A stretch of DNA of 64,000 bases from Methanobrevibacter sp. (GCA_017652345.1 JAGCBE010000103.1:70126-134125); one strand, 5' to 3'; positions 31,716 to 39,684 are shown, numbered from the stretch's first letter. The notes: generated from the sequence alone by a model not told the origin. Program-made: numbers and translations.

Positions 31716-32273
31716 CTAAAATGCGTATACAACCATTATTTTATCGTTATAATCAAATTTTTGATGTAGATTATAAACTCTACAAGCTTCATAATTAAAC
31801 TGCCAATTATTATATGGAGGGAAATTCCAGCCTCCTGGTTCATTTTTAATAGCAGTTTTAAGATATCGTTCTTCTTCATCAATCTGACTTCTTAATTCTT
31901 TAAGACTGAGTTTTTCCTCATCTGTTAATTCTTTTTTACTCTTACTTAATATTTTATCAAGAGCAGTATTAAACTCACTAATATATTTTATCCATATTTT
32001 TTGCATAGCATAGCTTAAATGCAGTAATATTTTATCATCATTAATAACAAAGAATTCTGTATCATCATTTGAAAAATCAACTGTTTTATTTTCATATAAA
32101 AGATTATAAATATCTTCTGTGTTCTTCCAGTATAATTTTCCTAACTCAAGAATTTGAGTAGCGTTATCTCGCATAAAATTTGTTTTTTCATATCCTTCTA
32201 AAGTATTAGCCTTTTTTACTAATTCATCATATTTACTTTTTTCAATATAACCAACATAATGTCTATATCCCAT
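31716..32273 (-). CDS. Hypothetical phage protein, 185 aa (MGYRHYVGYI start)
   Basis: Begins MGYRHYVGYIEKSKYDEL and is mostly helical, ending with a aromatic stretch NFPPYNNWQFNYEACRVYN. The opening recalls the MGLDxYL family at 18148, though conserved YWRKAN is missing. Likely a variant of the same broad group; function unknown. Confidence 0.65.
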   Translation of the reverse strand: MGYRHYVGYIEKSKYDELVKKANTLEGYEKTNFMRDNATQILELGKLYWKNTEDIYNLLYENKTVDFSNDDTEFFVINDDKILLHLSYAMQKIWIKYISEFNTALDKILSKSKKELTDEEKLSLKELRSQIDEEERYLKTAIKNEPGGWNFPPYNNWQFNYEACRVYNLHQKFDYNDKIMVVYAF

Positions 32274-32274
32274 A

Positions 32275-32523
32275 TTATTCCTCCTCTTTGTTTAATGTAA
32301 TATGTAAATAAGGTATGATTTTATCGTTTTCGATTCTATACATAGGCTTAATTCCCTTAACATAATAGTCTAATAAGAAATCATGTGAACCACCATAAGT
32401 ACCGCTTGGTTTATAAGTTTTTCCATCATACCAAAATTCACAATCTCTATCCATTAGATCTAGGATTGTTACGCCGTGTTTTCCTAAATCACTATATTCT
32501 TTCAATTTTCTGAATTTATTCAT
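32275..32523 (-). CDS. Hypothetical protein, 82 aa
   Basis: Basic helical start, then aromatic beta part CEFWYDGKTYKPSGTYGGSH. AGGAGGAATAGAG upstream. No family recognised. Confidence 0.6.
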   Translation of the reverse strand: MNKFRKLKEYSDLGKHGVTILDLMDRDCEFWYDGKTYKPSGTYGGSHDFLLDYYVKGIKPMYRIENDKIIPYLHITLNKEEE

Positions 32524-32525
32524 CT

Positions 32526-32936
32526 CTATTCCTCCTTATTTTCTTTTAACCACCATGTCTTTTTGTAGTCTTTAAGTAATACATATCCATTATTTATAAA
32601 ATTGAAATACCAACCTAATTCTTCATTTTTATAAGTTAGTCTGCATTTAAAGTTAGTCATTTCATCATAAATATTTTCAATATAGATACCATTCATTAAA
32701 GCCTTAAACACTACCTCTAACGGACAATTCAAATCTTTTTTTAGCTGTTTATATTTAGCAATTTCCTTTTCATTTTCTTGTGCCTTTAGCAACGCTTGTT
32801 TCAATACAAAATAATTAGCGGTTATTATATTGCTTAAATCGTCTTCATATCTTGCTAAAACAGGTTCTAACAAAGGCGTTATAGTTTTATCTAATACTTC
32901 TAACGCTTCTAATGCTCCTTCTAATTTTTTATTCAT
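32526..32936 (-). CDS. Third member of the ALEALE...KQALLKAQE paralog family, 136 aa
   Basis: Shares LEGALEALEVLDKTI, VLKQALLKAQENEKEI and LNCPLEVVFKALMNGIYIENI with the rightward genes at 4949 and 5410, then a C-terminal YNNGYVLLKDYKKTWW-like part. A dispersed copy on the opposite strand, so the family was duplicated and moved within the genome. Overlaps the next gene by 4 bases. Confidence 0.7.
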   Translation of the reverse strand: MNKKLEGALEALEVLDKTITPLLEPVLARYEDDLSNIITANYFVLKQALLKAQENEKEIAKYKQLKKDLNCPLEVVFKALMNGIYIENIYDEMTNFKCRLTYKNEELGWYFNFINNGYVLLKDYKKTWWLKENKEE

Positions 32937-33214
32937 GGTTTTATCACCCCCTCTTTTATTTTTTTCAAATCAACTAAGTCATATTCTACAAATTTTATAG
33001 TGGCTACTATCTCATCTTTGTAAGGATTGCTATATGGCATCAGTTCTTCATATATTACCGTGCATTCGTAGAAATTTGTCGAAACACGAGGCAAATTGTC
33101 TACGTCCATGACTTGAATTACCACATCATTTTTATCGATAAATTTGAACTTTCCATATTGATAATGCTGTTCCGAGATAAAAACACCTGATAATTCACGC
33201 TGTATTACTTTCAT
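32933..33214 (-). CDS. Hypothetical protein, 93 aa
   Basis: Beta-rich small protein (ELSGVFISEQHYQYGKFKFIDKN) with a helical end. AAAGGAGGAAAAGCT upstream. Function unknown. Confidence 0.6.
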   Translation of the reverse strand: MKVIQRELSGVFISEQHYQYGKFKFIDKNDVVIQVMDVDNLPRVSTNFYECTVIYEELMPYSNPYKDEIVATIKFVEYDLVDLKKIKEGVIKP

Positions 33215-33259
33215 AGCTTTTCCTCCTTTTTTACCATATTTTTTAATTCTTTTTCCATC

Positions 33260-33568
33260 TTACTCTACCTCCACTATTTCTAAGCCATATCTTTTAGCAA
33301 TTTCTTTTTCGATATAGCATCCATTGTAGCCATCCACATTTTTCTTACAAACCAATATATCGCACTGAGAAAGTAATTCTATTGATTTACCCAAGTACCA
33401 TATAGCCTCATTGTTTGTTTCATAAGGTGGTTTATCTTCAACAATAGTATTGATAAACTGTATATCATCAAATTTTTTAATAGCTTTTGATTTCATAGCT
33501 AAAATATCACCTTCAATCTCATATTTAGACCTATTCTTCATAGGCACACTAATAAATGCTGTTTTCAT
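33260..33568 (-). CDS. Nucleoside 2-deoxyribosyltransferase-like (DUF4406-type) protein, 102 aa
   Basis: Start at ATG 33568. KTAFISVPMKNRSKYEIEGDI at the start, EAIWYLGKSIELLSQCDILVC in the middle and GYNGCYIEKEIAKRYGLEIV at the end follow the small NDT-like/DUF4406 fold: a first strand with SxPM, a conserved W-LG-SI and a GC.IE catalytic region. Role in phage nucleotide metabolism is plausible, activity unproven. Confidence 0.7.
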   Translation of the reverse strand: MKTAFISVPMKNRSKYEIEGDILAMKSKAIKKFDDIQFINTIVEDKPPYETNNEAIWYLGKSIELLSQCDILVCKKNVDGYNGCYIEKEIAKRYGLEIVEVE

Positions 33569-33569
33569 A

Positions 33570-33848
33570 TTACTCACTCTTATCCTTTCCTAAGTTTTTT
33601 ATTTTCTTAACTTTTACAAGTTTATATTGATATGCATTATCTTCCTCACTAATTAAGCAATTAGTTCTTGAAGAATATGGTGTATTACCCGATACACTAG
33701 CATAATGATAATAAAATCTGTCTAATTTTTCTCCAAACATATTTCTTGCAGTTTTTCCATCATCTTTTGCAATACACACTCTAGGTGCTTCTTCACCTTT
33801 GCCTGCAACGATATAAATTGTCCCATTTTTATCTTTAAATATTTTCAT
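33570..33848 (-). CDS. Hypothetical protein, 92 aa
   Basis: Starts IFKDKNGTIYIVAGKGEEAPRVCIAKDD, a beta-rich pattern, then a basic end. AAGGAGGAATAATTAT upstream. No family recognised. Confidence 0.6.
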   Translation of the reverse strand: MKIFKDKNGTIYIVAGKGEEAPRVCIAKDDGKTARNMFGEKLDRFYYHYASVSGNTPYSSRTNCLISEEDNAYQYKLVKVKKIKNLGKDKSE

Positions 33849-33862
33849 ATAATTATTCCTCC

Positions 33863-34117
33863 TTATTTTTCTAAAACATTTTCATCAAAAATACTCTTAA
33901 TTTCAGGGTCATTCACAGAAGCACAGTTATAAGAGACTTTGCCTCTTCCTTCGATGTTTATACCTTCGACAACGTATTCATCGCCATCCCATTTGACAAC
34001 ATCGCCGATATCGAATTTGAGATCAACGTTGTCTAACGCATGACATCTTTTAGGCTCAATTGTTTCGTTGTAGTAATATTGACATCCTACACAATTATAT
34101 TTTCTAAAGCAGCTCAT
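33863..34117 (-). CDS. Cysteine-rich hypothetical protein, 84 aa
   Basis: CxxxxxCVGCQYYYNETIEPKRCHAL suggests a small zinc-binding module, then FDIGDVVKWDGDEYVVEGI (beta), and a tail with VSYNCASVNDPEIK, a motif also present in the protein at 35485. Function unknown. Confidence 0.65.
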   Translation of the reverse strand: MSCFRKYNCVGCQYYYNETIEPKRCHALDNVDLKFDIGDVVKWDGDEYVVEGINIEGRGKVSYNCASVNDPEIKSIFDENVLEK

Positions 34118-34120
34118 ATG

Positions 34121-34345
34121 TTATTCCTCCTTTATACTATCTACATCATATTCTGATGTATCCACAATTTCATCATCTGTTGATTCATTGTCATCATCTG
34201 TGATATAAGTTACAGATAATGAATAATCATTTTCTACCTTGATGTTTATTTCATCACCAAGACACAAGATACCGTTGCCAAGATTGCTGATGATTTCACC
34301 AGCTTCATATCCTTCGTTGACTGTCCATGTAAAAATTCTTTTCAT
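34121..34345 (-). CDS. Hypothetical acidic protein, 74 aa
   Basis: Beta-rich N-terminus, very acidic second half (DDDNESTDDEIVD). AAGGAGGACAAT upstream. Function unknown. Confidence 0.6.
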   Translation of the reverse strand: MKRIFTWTVNEGYEAGEIISNLGNGILCLGDEINIKVENDYSLSVTYITDDDNESTDDEIVDTSEYDVDSIKEE

Positions 34346-34346
34346 A

Positions 34347-35057
34347 TTATTGTCCTCCTTCTTTTTCTTTTATTTTATCTATTAATTCTCCAACTTTTAA
34401 AGCTGTTTCAGTTATTTCACCTTTACCCCATAAATGAGTAGCAGTTATATATGCAAAAGTACTTTTAGAAATTACTAATAAATTATTTAAATTGCAATTT
34501 TTAAAATTTCCATCCTTATACTTTATACGTTGGTCTGGTTTGACTATTATTCCGTTTTGTTTTAAAACGTACGAAGATAATTTTTCATAATTATCAAACT
34601 CATTAATCACTCGATTATTTTTAGTTTTTATATAGAGTACGCCACCATTCTGACGAATATATCCTATAGGAAATTGCTTTTTCTTGCTAATAAAACAAGA
34701 ATTACTTACTGTATTCTTATTTTTTAAAATACCCAACTCTCTTGCTTTGTGTTTTATAGAAGATAAGCTTCTATTATTTCCAAATTTTTGACAAAAAGCT
34801 TTATAAAACTTAGAATTTGATAAAACAGAGAAGTGTTGAAGTATAAATGTAATTTCTTCTTTACTCCACCAATATTTTGGTTTAATCAAACCTAATTTAT
34901 TTTTATTTGTTGTTACGCTTTTTATAGCAATTACTGTTCTTGTTTCATTAAATTTTTTATTAAATTGTTTAGATAACTCAGGTGCACCTCGATATTTAGC
35001 ATAGTTATCTTTCAACCATTGTAATTGTTCTTCTGTGTAAGGTTTATGTGATTTCAT
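34347..35057 (-). CDS. HNH-type homing endonuclease-like protein, 236 aa
   Basis: Start at ATG 35057, behind GGTGAATGAT. Residues about 8-110 contain two SANT/Myb-like DNA-binding repeats with conserved Trp (WLKDNYAKYRGA, WWSKEEITFI). Residues about 130-200 match the phage HNH pattern: GYIRQNGGVLYIKT, IKYKDGNFKNCNLNNLLVIS, where the DGNxxNCxLxNL block is diagnostic; the first His is replaced. Probably a mobile element cleaving DNA at a target site. Inserted in the small-gene operon between coupled genes. Confidence 0.75.
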   Translation of the reverse strand: MKSHKPYTEEQLQWLKDNYAKYRGAPELSKQFNKKFNETRTVIAIKSVTTNKNKLGLIKPKYWWSKEEITFILQHFSVLSNSKFYKAFCQKFGNNRSLSSIKHKARELGILKNKNTVSNSCFISKKKQFPIGYIRQNGGVLYIKTKNNRVINEFDNYEKLSSYVLKQNGIIVKPDQRIKYKDGNFKNCNLNNLLVISKSTFAYITATHLWGKGEITETALKVGELIDKIKEKEGGQ

Positions 35058-35058
35058 A

Positions 35059-35265
35059 TCATTCACCTATTAATTTATCAATACGTTTTGTTGAACATAT
35101 TTTATCAGCTCTTAGAACAATATCTGCATTGTTAATCATTTGTTTAGCTAAGCTAGAAATAGCTTTGCTTCTTTCTAAATCACTTGGTTTTAAAACATTA
35201 CTTCTGTTGCTTAATAACTCTGTTTCTTTTCCTAAAATTTCTTGTAATTCAATTAATGTTTTCAT
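35059..35265 (-). CDS. Hypothetical protein, 68 aa
   Basis: Helical; LIELQEILGKETELLSNRSNVL then LAKQMINNADIVL. It starts the run that the HNH gene follows. Function unknown. Confidence 0.6.
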   Translation of the reverse strand: MKTLIELQEILGKETELLSNRSNVLKPSDLERSKAISSLAKQMINNADIVLRADKICSTKRIDKLIGE

Positions 35266-35266
35266 A

Positions 35267-35482
35267 TTATTTTCCTCCTATATTTCCTAATAATTTTATA
35301 CCTAACAGTTCTTCTGCTGTTTCAGCTTTTTCAATTACTTCATATTCATAGAAGTAATCACCAGATGTTGTTGCGTAAACACCAACAACATTGTTGTCAT
35401 CCCATGTATCATCACATGGGTTAAGTTGCTCACAACTCATGTAAGCAACCTTGAAATACCCTTTTTGTGTTTCAATATACAT
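35267..35482 (-). CDS. Hypothetical protein, 71 aa
   Basis: Start at ATG 35482 behind GGAGGTATTAAAA. Beta-rich with GYFKVAYMSCEQLNPCDDTW. Function unknown. Confidence 0.6.
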   Translation of the reverse strand: MYIETQKGYFKVAYMSCEQLNPCDDTWDDNNVVGVYATTSGDYFYEYEVIEKAETAEELLGIKLLGNIGGK

Positions 35483-35484
35483 TT

Positions 35485-35922
35485 TTAATACCTCCAATCA
35501 TAATAGTCATCAGGATCAGGATCTGGCTCTGAACGATATTCATCGATGTTATCATTGACATATTCAACGAACTTTTCGTCGGCCTCCTCTTTCATTTCTT
35601 CAAGAGCTTTTTCAAACTCTTCTTCTGTTATATCTAACTGGTCAAAAAGTTTCTCAAGAAATTCTTCTTTTGAAACCTCATCATATTGATAAAGAAACTT
35701 AATTTCAGGATCACTATGACCATCGCAGGAATATCCTGCTGGTTCATAACAAACCATAGTGCTACCATAAGGGACATCTGTTCCTTCATCGTACGAAAGG
35801 GTTACATCTACATCTTCATAATCAAATACTATGTTAAAATCGTCTTCAGTGTCCATTAACATAAATTCATATCTTTTATCTTCCCAATCTACTAAATCAT
35901 ATTTTACTTTCTTTTCTTCCAT
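35485..35922 (-). CDS. Hypothetical acidic protein, 145 aa
   Basis: Start at ATG 35922 behind GGAGGATAAATAT. Acidic, with CYEPAGYSCDGHSDPEIKFLYQYDEV; the DPEIK block is shared with the protein at 33863. Tail is a run of acidic and aromatic residues. Function unknown. Confidence 0.65.
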   Translation of the reverse strand: MEEKKVKYDLVDWEDKRYEFMLMDTEDDFNIVFDYEDVDVTLSYDEGTDVPYGSTMVCYEPAGYSCDGHSDPEIKFLYQYDEVSKEEFLEKLFDQLDITEEEFEKALEEMKEEADEKFVEYVNDNIDEYRSEPDPDPDDYYDWRY

Positions 35923-36235
35923 ATATTTATCCTCCAATTTTGACCGCTTTTTTACAGAAATTTCACCGCGGTTTTTGTCAAATTTCCAACTTTTGAAAAA
36001 TACATTTTCATTTTTTTGCGCGCTTTTTACTTATTGAAACGCGCATTTGCTAACTTGTAAAATTACCTGTGCTGACAAATGGTTTACTGCTCTTGTTAAA
36101 GAATTACTGTTCTCTGAAGAATTCATCTCTTCCATTTGAAATAACTCTTCTTTTTTATGGTTCACCATCACCATATTGTTTCATCGGCACTACTCATCAT
36201 TAATCACCTTCTTTCTTGGGGTCGTAGCACCCATT
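35923..36235 (-). other. Short intergenic region, few features
   Basis: The region upstream of the 35485 gene holds a possible 45-aa gene (36031-36168), GC-rich GCGCG/CGCGC inverted repeats near 36020-36045, and a terminator at its upper end. Otherwise no signal. Confidence 0.5.
36031..36168 (-). CDS. Possible small protein, 45 aa
   Basis: Open frame starting ATG 36168 (MVNHKKEELFQMEEM...), with plausible amino acid composition but only a weak ribosome site. Alternative short frames exist in the same stretch, so this is a tentative call. Confidence 0.35.
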   Translation of the reverse strand: MVNHKKEELFQMEEMNSSENSNSLTRAVNHLSAQVILQVSKCAFQ

Positions 36236-36266
36236 CAAAAGGACGAGGCCGAAACCTCATCCTCTT
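36236..36266 (-). terminator. Intrinsic terminator (AGGATGAGG hairpin)
   Basis: Minus strand AGGATGAGG/CCTCGTCCT with a UUUCGG-type loop, including a G-U pair only formed in minus-strand RNA, followed by TTTTGAATG. A near-identical hairpin recurs at 37826-37856. Confidence 0.65.
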
Positions 36267-36320
36267 TATATCGATGTTACAACTTATATTACAAAAAAAG
36301 GAATGTGTTCACGTTCCTTT

Positions 36321-36827
36321 TTAGTTAATTTTAACTTTTGCAAATACCTTTCTTTTATTTGCTAGTGTTAGTATGTCTCCAATTTCCGTATTTAGATATA
36401 ATTGTCTATCACATCTATATGTTATAGTTCCATTATGATTATCAAGCTTACTTAGAAACAACTTATACTCTGTATACCCTCCATGAGATTTAACTGAACC
36501 GCATGTAAGTCCATTATAACTAGTTCCAATAAAAGTATTAGATTCTGGTATTGTTTTCTCGCACTTATCAACCACCATATATTTAACTTTATTATATAGT
36601 TCATCCTGTAGTGTATATCCTAAATTTATTAATCTTTTTGTAAATTTAGTTTTATTCCAAAATTGCTGTATCTCATCAAAAGGAATTGTCTTATTTTCTA
36701 ATAGCTCTTTGAATCTACTTTGTTCATTTTTATTTACCGAATGTATTAATAAAAGAATTAATGCTGTCATTATAAATGTTACTACAAATACTATTGCAAT
36801 TATTCCAAGTATTGCAAGTGCTCCCAT
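36321..36827 (-). CDS. Single-pass membrane protein, 168 aa
   Basis: N-terminal transmembrane helix (about residues 3-30), then a soluble beta-rich domain with two Cys. AGGAGGAATAGACT upstream. An extracytoplasmic domain is possible; function unknown. Terminator hairpin nearby isolates it from the downstream block. Confidence 0.65.
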   Translation of the reverse strand: MGALAILGIIAIVFVVTFIMTALILLLIHSVNKNEQSRFKELLENKTIPFDEIQQFWNKTKFTKRLINLGYTLQDELYNKVKYMVVDKCEKTIPESNTFIGTSYNGLTCGSVKSHGGYTEYKLFLSKLDNHNGTITYRCDRQLYLNTEIGDILTLANKRKVFAKVKIN

Positions 36828-36842
36828 AGTCTATTCCTCCTA

Positions 36843-37274
36843 TTAATACTTTTCTATTTCATAACTACCGATGTTATTATGTACTGTAAAATCATATTTA
36901 ATAAAATTTAACTGTTGTTCTTCTGTTGATTCTGGGTCATTAACATAATATGTAGCTATAGTTATTGTAAAATATTTATCGTATTGAATTAACTCTATAC
37001 ACTTAGTTCTGTTTTTAGTTTCAGTTCTATTTAATTCTACTACAGGCTTCCAAGAATCTGAACCTTGAGGTTTATTCCAATAAACATCAATATATAAATA
37101 CTCATTATCAACTTTTAAATAAACTGGAGTTAAGTTATATCTGTTTGTTTTATCATTATAAGTCTTTTTAACTACTACCTGCTCACCTGTATTTGTATTA
37201 GATGTAGATGAACAACCACACAAACAAAACAACGATAAAATAACTGTGCTTATAATAAATAATATTTTCTTCAT
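36843..37274 (-). CDS. Phage-encoded lipoprotein, 143 aa
   Basis: Start at ATG 37274 behind AAAAGGAGAAA. A signal peptide MKKILFIISTVILSLFCL is followed by the lipobox LCGC (Cys at about 20), so the mature protein is anchored on the outer face of the host membrane. The rest is beta-rich and polar. Surface lipoproteins of prophages often block superinfection or alter the host surface; this is inference. Confidence 0.75.
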   Translation of the reverse strand: MKKILFIISTVILSLFCLCGCSSTSNTNTGEQVVVKKTYNDKTNRYNLTPVYLKVDNEYLYIDVYWNKPQGSDSWKPVVELNRTETKNRTKCIELIQYDKYFTITIATYYVNDPESTEEQQLNFIKYDFTVHNNIGSYEIEKY

Positions 37275-37303
37275 ATTTTTTTTCTCCTTTTGCATTAATA
37301 TTT

Positions 37304-37338
37304 AAAGAAAAGGCTAAAGATTTCTCTCTAGCCTTTTA
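37304..37338 (-). terminator. Intrinsic terminator
   Basis: Minus strand AAAAGGCTA/TAGCCTTTT 9-bp perfect stem with a purine-rich loop and a T-rich tail, following the 52-aa basic protein gene. Confidence 0.75.
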
Positions 37339-37341
37339 CAA

Positions 37342-37500
37342 CTAAAACTTATTTTTGTAATACAAAGATAAGTAATTTGTCTTTCGTTCCTTCTTTTCAG
37401 AAGAAACTTTCTTTTGCTTGTCAGCACGCTTTTGGCTCTTGCGAGCTTTACGTGCCTCTGAGTCAAGACTTGCAAAATATGACATTCTGTATTCCTTCAT
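37342..37500 (-). CDS. Small highly basic protein, 52 aa
   Basis: ATG 37500 follows an AGGAGGAG site. The sequence contains a dense basic run (EARKARKSQKRADKQKKV), then SSEKKERKTNY, ending in a Tyr-rich tail. An unstructured or helical nucleic-acid-binding protein is likely. Terminator directly after the stop. A plus-strand frame over the same bases is a shadow. Confidence 0.65.
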   Translation of the reverse strand: MKEYRMSYFASLDSEARKARKSQKRADKQKKVSSEKKERKTNYLSLYYKNKF

Positions 37501-37518
37501 CTCTAGTCTCCTCCTTTC

Positions 37519-37746
37519 CTAAATTTCTCTATAAAAATGATAAAGAGTATCAAACTCCTTATCATAAATAGCAGTTTCTCCTAAGGACAAGACAAACTGT
37601 CTTACTTCTTTAATGGTTAGGTCGTGATCCCAACCGAAATCCTCTTTCTGAGTGGAAACAAAGTACTTATGCTCTTTGCAAGCATCTCTGAAAAGATTTA
37701 AAATCTTTTCATCTTTAATATTTTTTTCATAAATTATAGTTTTCAT
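37519..37746 (-). CDS. Hypothetical protein, 75 aa
   Basis: Start taken at ATG 37746 (MKTIIYEKNIKDEK), behind GAAGGGAAA. A longer frame from 37824 begins inside a repeated regulatory palindrome and is rejected. Alpha/beta small protein; function unknown. Confidence 0.65.
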   Translation of the reverse strand: MKTIIYEKNIKDEKILNLFRDACKEHKYFVSTQKEDFGWDHDLTIKEVRQFVLSLGETAIYDKEFDTLYHFYREI

Positions 37747-37807
37747 ATTTTTTCCCTTCGCCATCGCCTGGTATATGATTCCAGCTACCTGTCTATTCAG
37801 GATTTTA

Positions 37808-37822
37808 GAGTATTTAATACTC
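37808..37822. repeat. Palindrome GAGTATTTAATACTC (copy 1 of 3)
   Basis: Perfect 15-nt palindrome directly after the hairpin at 37826, upstream of the 37519 gene. Copies at 39029-39043 and a 16-nt variant at 39733-39748 stand in the same place relative to hairpins. Confidence 0.65.
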
Positions 37823-37825
37823 ATT

Positions 37826-37856
37826 CAAAAGGACGAGATTTTACTCTCATCCTCTT
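37826..37856 (-). terminator. Intrinsic terminator, twin of the hairpin at 36236
   Basis: Minus strand AGGATGAG/CTCGTCCT hairpin with a G-U pair unique to minus-strand RNA and TTTT tail. Shares ATATAAAGAGGATGAG and CTCGTCCTTTTGAATG flanks with the 36236 copy. Confidence 0.65.
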
Positions 37857-37873
37857 TATATGAATATTAAATT

Positions 37874-38131
37874 TTACAACAATATGCAATTTAATTCACA
37901 TACTGTTTTGACAATAGTGTCTGCAAGATTTTCGTCACTAACATTGTATTGACGCTTAATCCTGTCATCACAATTATTGATATCAACAGTGTTACCATCT
38001 AGGGCAACTATCAGATAATCGTGTTTGCCAAAGATTCCAAACACATAATATTCTTCTTCTTTGACGATTTCACTAACATCAAGACGACCTTTAATAATCG
38101 CGTTTACTTCATTATGTAATTTAGTAAACAT
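37874..38131 (-). CDS. Hypothetical protein, 85 aa
   Basis: Mixed alpha/beta, beginning MFTKLHNEVNAIIKGRLDV and ending TIVKTVCELNCILL. AAAGGAGGAACG upstream. Terminated by the hairpin at 37826. Function unknown. Confidence 0.6.
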   Translation of the reverse strand: MFTKLHNEVNAIIKGRLDVSEIVKEEEYYVFGIFGKHDYLIVALDGNTVDINNCDDRIKRQYNVSDENLADTIVKTVCELNCILL

Positions 38132-38197
38132 AGTTCGTTCCTCCTTTCCCCTTCACCCTTATGATTATACTGGACTTAGGACCAGTGTGTGGGTTTA

Positions 38198-38226
38198 GGA
38201 AAGAAGGAGCCGAAGCCCCTTTCTTC
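38198..38226 (-). terminator. Hairpin with UUCG loop, probable terminator
   Basis: Minus strand AAGAAAGGGGC-UUCG-GCTCCTTCTT stem-loop with several paired bases, downstream of the 38236 gene. Confidence 0.55.
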
Positions 38227-38235
38227 CTAGACTAA

Positions 38236-38967
38236 CTATATTTTAGCAAGTCTTACTTGTCTAGTTGAAGTATAGTCTTCACCAACGAAGACTTCAACTG
38301 CATCTCTATTTAAGACGCGGTCGATTTTGTATTCATTTAAATATCCACCTTCTTCTAAAGCAGATACAATCATAGAGTATTCAACTCTATCGTATAAGCT
38401 TCCTTGAATAGGTAGATAAAAATGATCACCATTAGTGTAGTATACATATACCTTAACGATTGAAACATTAGCAACTCTTGCTGCTTCAGCCTCAGCCTCA
38501 GCTTGTGCCTTAACTGCTGCAGTATATTCAGCTTTGAAATCTTCAAATAATTTATTAGCAAGTAATGTTGCTTGCTCCATAACTTCGGCCTCATCAGCCT
38601 TAGCTATGTAACTATTTCTGATTTCAGTAATTGCTTGCTCTGTAGCCTCGGCATTTGCTTCAGCTACGTAAACAGTCTTATACTCCTCAAACATTTGAGT
38701 CGCCAAACTATTAACTTTTTCTTCGTCCACAACTGTGATAGGTTTTTCAACCTCTACGATTCTTTCTACTTCAACTTCTTTGACAACGGTATTGTTGTCT
38801 CTGTTAAAGTAAACAATTGCAATGATTACTAACGCAATTGCAATTAACAACGCGCCAGCAAACTGTAGCATGTGACATCTAATAAGAATTGACTTCTTAG
38901 TAGAAGTACGAATAGTTGTGTTCTTACGAACAACACGAGAAATATTATTATTTGTATCTTTCATCAT
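38236..38967 (-). CDS. Membrane-anchored coiled-coil protein, 243 aa
   Basis: A cytoplasmic basic N-terminus (about 1-27), a transmembrane helix (about 33-52), then a long Glu/Ala-rich coiled-coil segment (about 58-168, EAEAEAARVAN) and a beta-rich C-terminal domain. Resembles phage membrane proteins that oligomerise through coils. Starts at one of two adjacent ATGs (38967 or 38964) behind GAGAAAGGA. Function unknown. Confidence 0.65.
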   Translation of the reverse strand: MMKDTNNNISRVVRKNTTIRTSTKKSILIRCHMLQFAGALLIAIALVIIAIVYFNRDNNTVVKEVEVERIVEVEKPITVVDEEKVNSLATQMFEEYKTVYVAEANAEATEQAITEIRNSYIAKADEAEVMEQATLLANKLFEDFKAEYTAAVKAQAEAEAEAARVANVSIVKVYVYYTNGDHFYLPIQGSLYDRVEYSMIVSALEEGGYLNEYKIDRVLNRDAVEVFVGEDYTSTRQVRLAKI

Positions 38968-39028
38968 GATTTTCCTTTCTCCTCTAACGGGCTAAGCTTC
39001 CATGATAAAAGCTCGGGAACCCGAATCT

Positions 39029-39043
39029 GAGTATTAAATACTC
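39029..39043. repeat. Palindrome GAGTATTAAATACTC (copy 2 of 3)
   Basis: Perfect 15-nt palindrome just 3' (minus strand) of the hairpin at 39049-39072, as for copy 1. Confidence 0.65.
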
Positions 39044-39048
39044 ATTCA

Positions 39049-39072
39049 CAGAAACAACCGAAGTTGTTTCCG
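39049..39072 (-). terminator. 8-bp hairpin with UUCG tetraloop
   Basis: Minus strand GAAACAAC-UUCG-GTTGTTTC, perfect stem with a stable C(UUCG)G loop. A weak T-run follows. Sits after the 39091 gene. Confidence 0.6.
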
Positions 39073-39090
39073 TTGTATCAATATTCAATA

Positions 39091-39327
39091 CTATTCATTA
39101 ATTAATTTTTTTAACCAATGAATTTTTGTTTTTCCACTAACAAAGAGTCTTCTAGCTCCTTGTTGAGAGATGCCCATACGAGCACCTATTTCTTCGAAGG
39201 TCAAACCTTCTTTTCTTAATATTAAAGCTTTTAACATCCTTTCTGTGATGTTAAAATGTTGAAGAGCTTTAATGTTTGTTTTTGAAACAAACTCTCTTTC
39301 CTTTTTCATAATTTCTTTCTTATTCAT
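39091..39327 (-). CDS. Sigma-70 region-4-like DNA-binding protein, 78 aa
   Basis: LTFEEIGARMGISQQGARRLFVSGKTKIHWLKKL (about 42-75; short excerpt EEIGARMGISQQGARRL) is a sigma region-4 type helix-turn-helix, similar to the C-terminal domain of ECF or sigma-70 proteins but without region 2. It could recruit polymerase or act as a small transcription factor. Not a full sigma factor at this length. Confidence 0.7.
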   Translation of the reverse strand: MNKKEIMKKEREFVSKTNIKALQHFNITERMLKALILRKEGLTFEEIGARMGISQQGARRLFVSGKTKIHWLKKLINE

Positions 39328-39339
39328 AATTCTTTCCTC

Positions 39340-39684
39340 CTATTTCTTTGATTTATGAATTTGTTCTAGAAGTTCATCTATTAGTTCTTGAACTTCTTCG
39401 GGACTTTTTTCTTCGAAGATGCATTCAGCAGAAGCATAACCTTCTGCTGTTATAATTTCGAGACCGTAAAAACCTCCAATATTGAGTTTATCTAAGTCTT
39501 CAATATTTTGGATTTCAAATCCGACAAAATCCCCTGTTGCTTCCTGCTCACAATGAGTAGGCTCGCTTTCTGTTAATTTGAAGTAATATCCATAGAACGG
39601 ATAATCTTCTTTTGGAGAGAAGTTCATTATCCTAATTTCTCCTCTCTCCATATTCTTTTTAAATACTTCTTTAAATTTTTTCAT
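39340..39684 (-). CDS. Hypothetical protein, 114 aa
   Basis: Alpha/beta, with ESEPTHCEQEATGDFVGFEI and a helical C-terminus (EVQELIDELLEQIHKSKK). Preceded by AGAGGGAAAG and, further upstream, by an AGGCGTTTTTACCT-type element. Function unknown. Confidence 0.65.
   Translation of the reverse strand: MKKFKEVFKKNMERGEIRIMNFSPKEDYPFYGYYFKLTESEPTHCEQEATGDFVGFEIQNIEDLDKLNIGGFYGLEIITAEGYASAECIFEEKSPEEVQELIDELLEQIHKSKK

Noticed and set aside
33211..33258. 15-aa minus-strand frame before the gene at 32933
   Set aside because: Could couple translation to the next gene but is too short to support as a gene.
37377..37571. 64-aa plus-strand frame
   Set aside because: It is the shadow of the basic 52-aa minus-strand gene at 37342-37500, which has an AGGAGGAG site.
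37747..37824. Upstream extension of the 37519 gene
   Set aside because: Starts inside the repeated palindrome GAGTATTAAATACTC with no ribosome site; start moved to ATG 37746.
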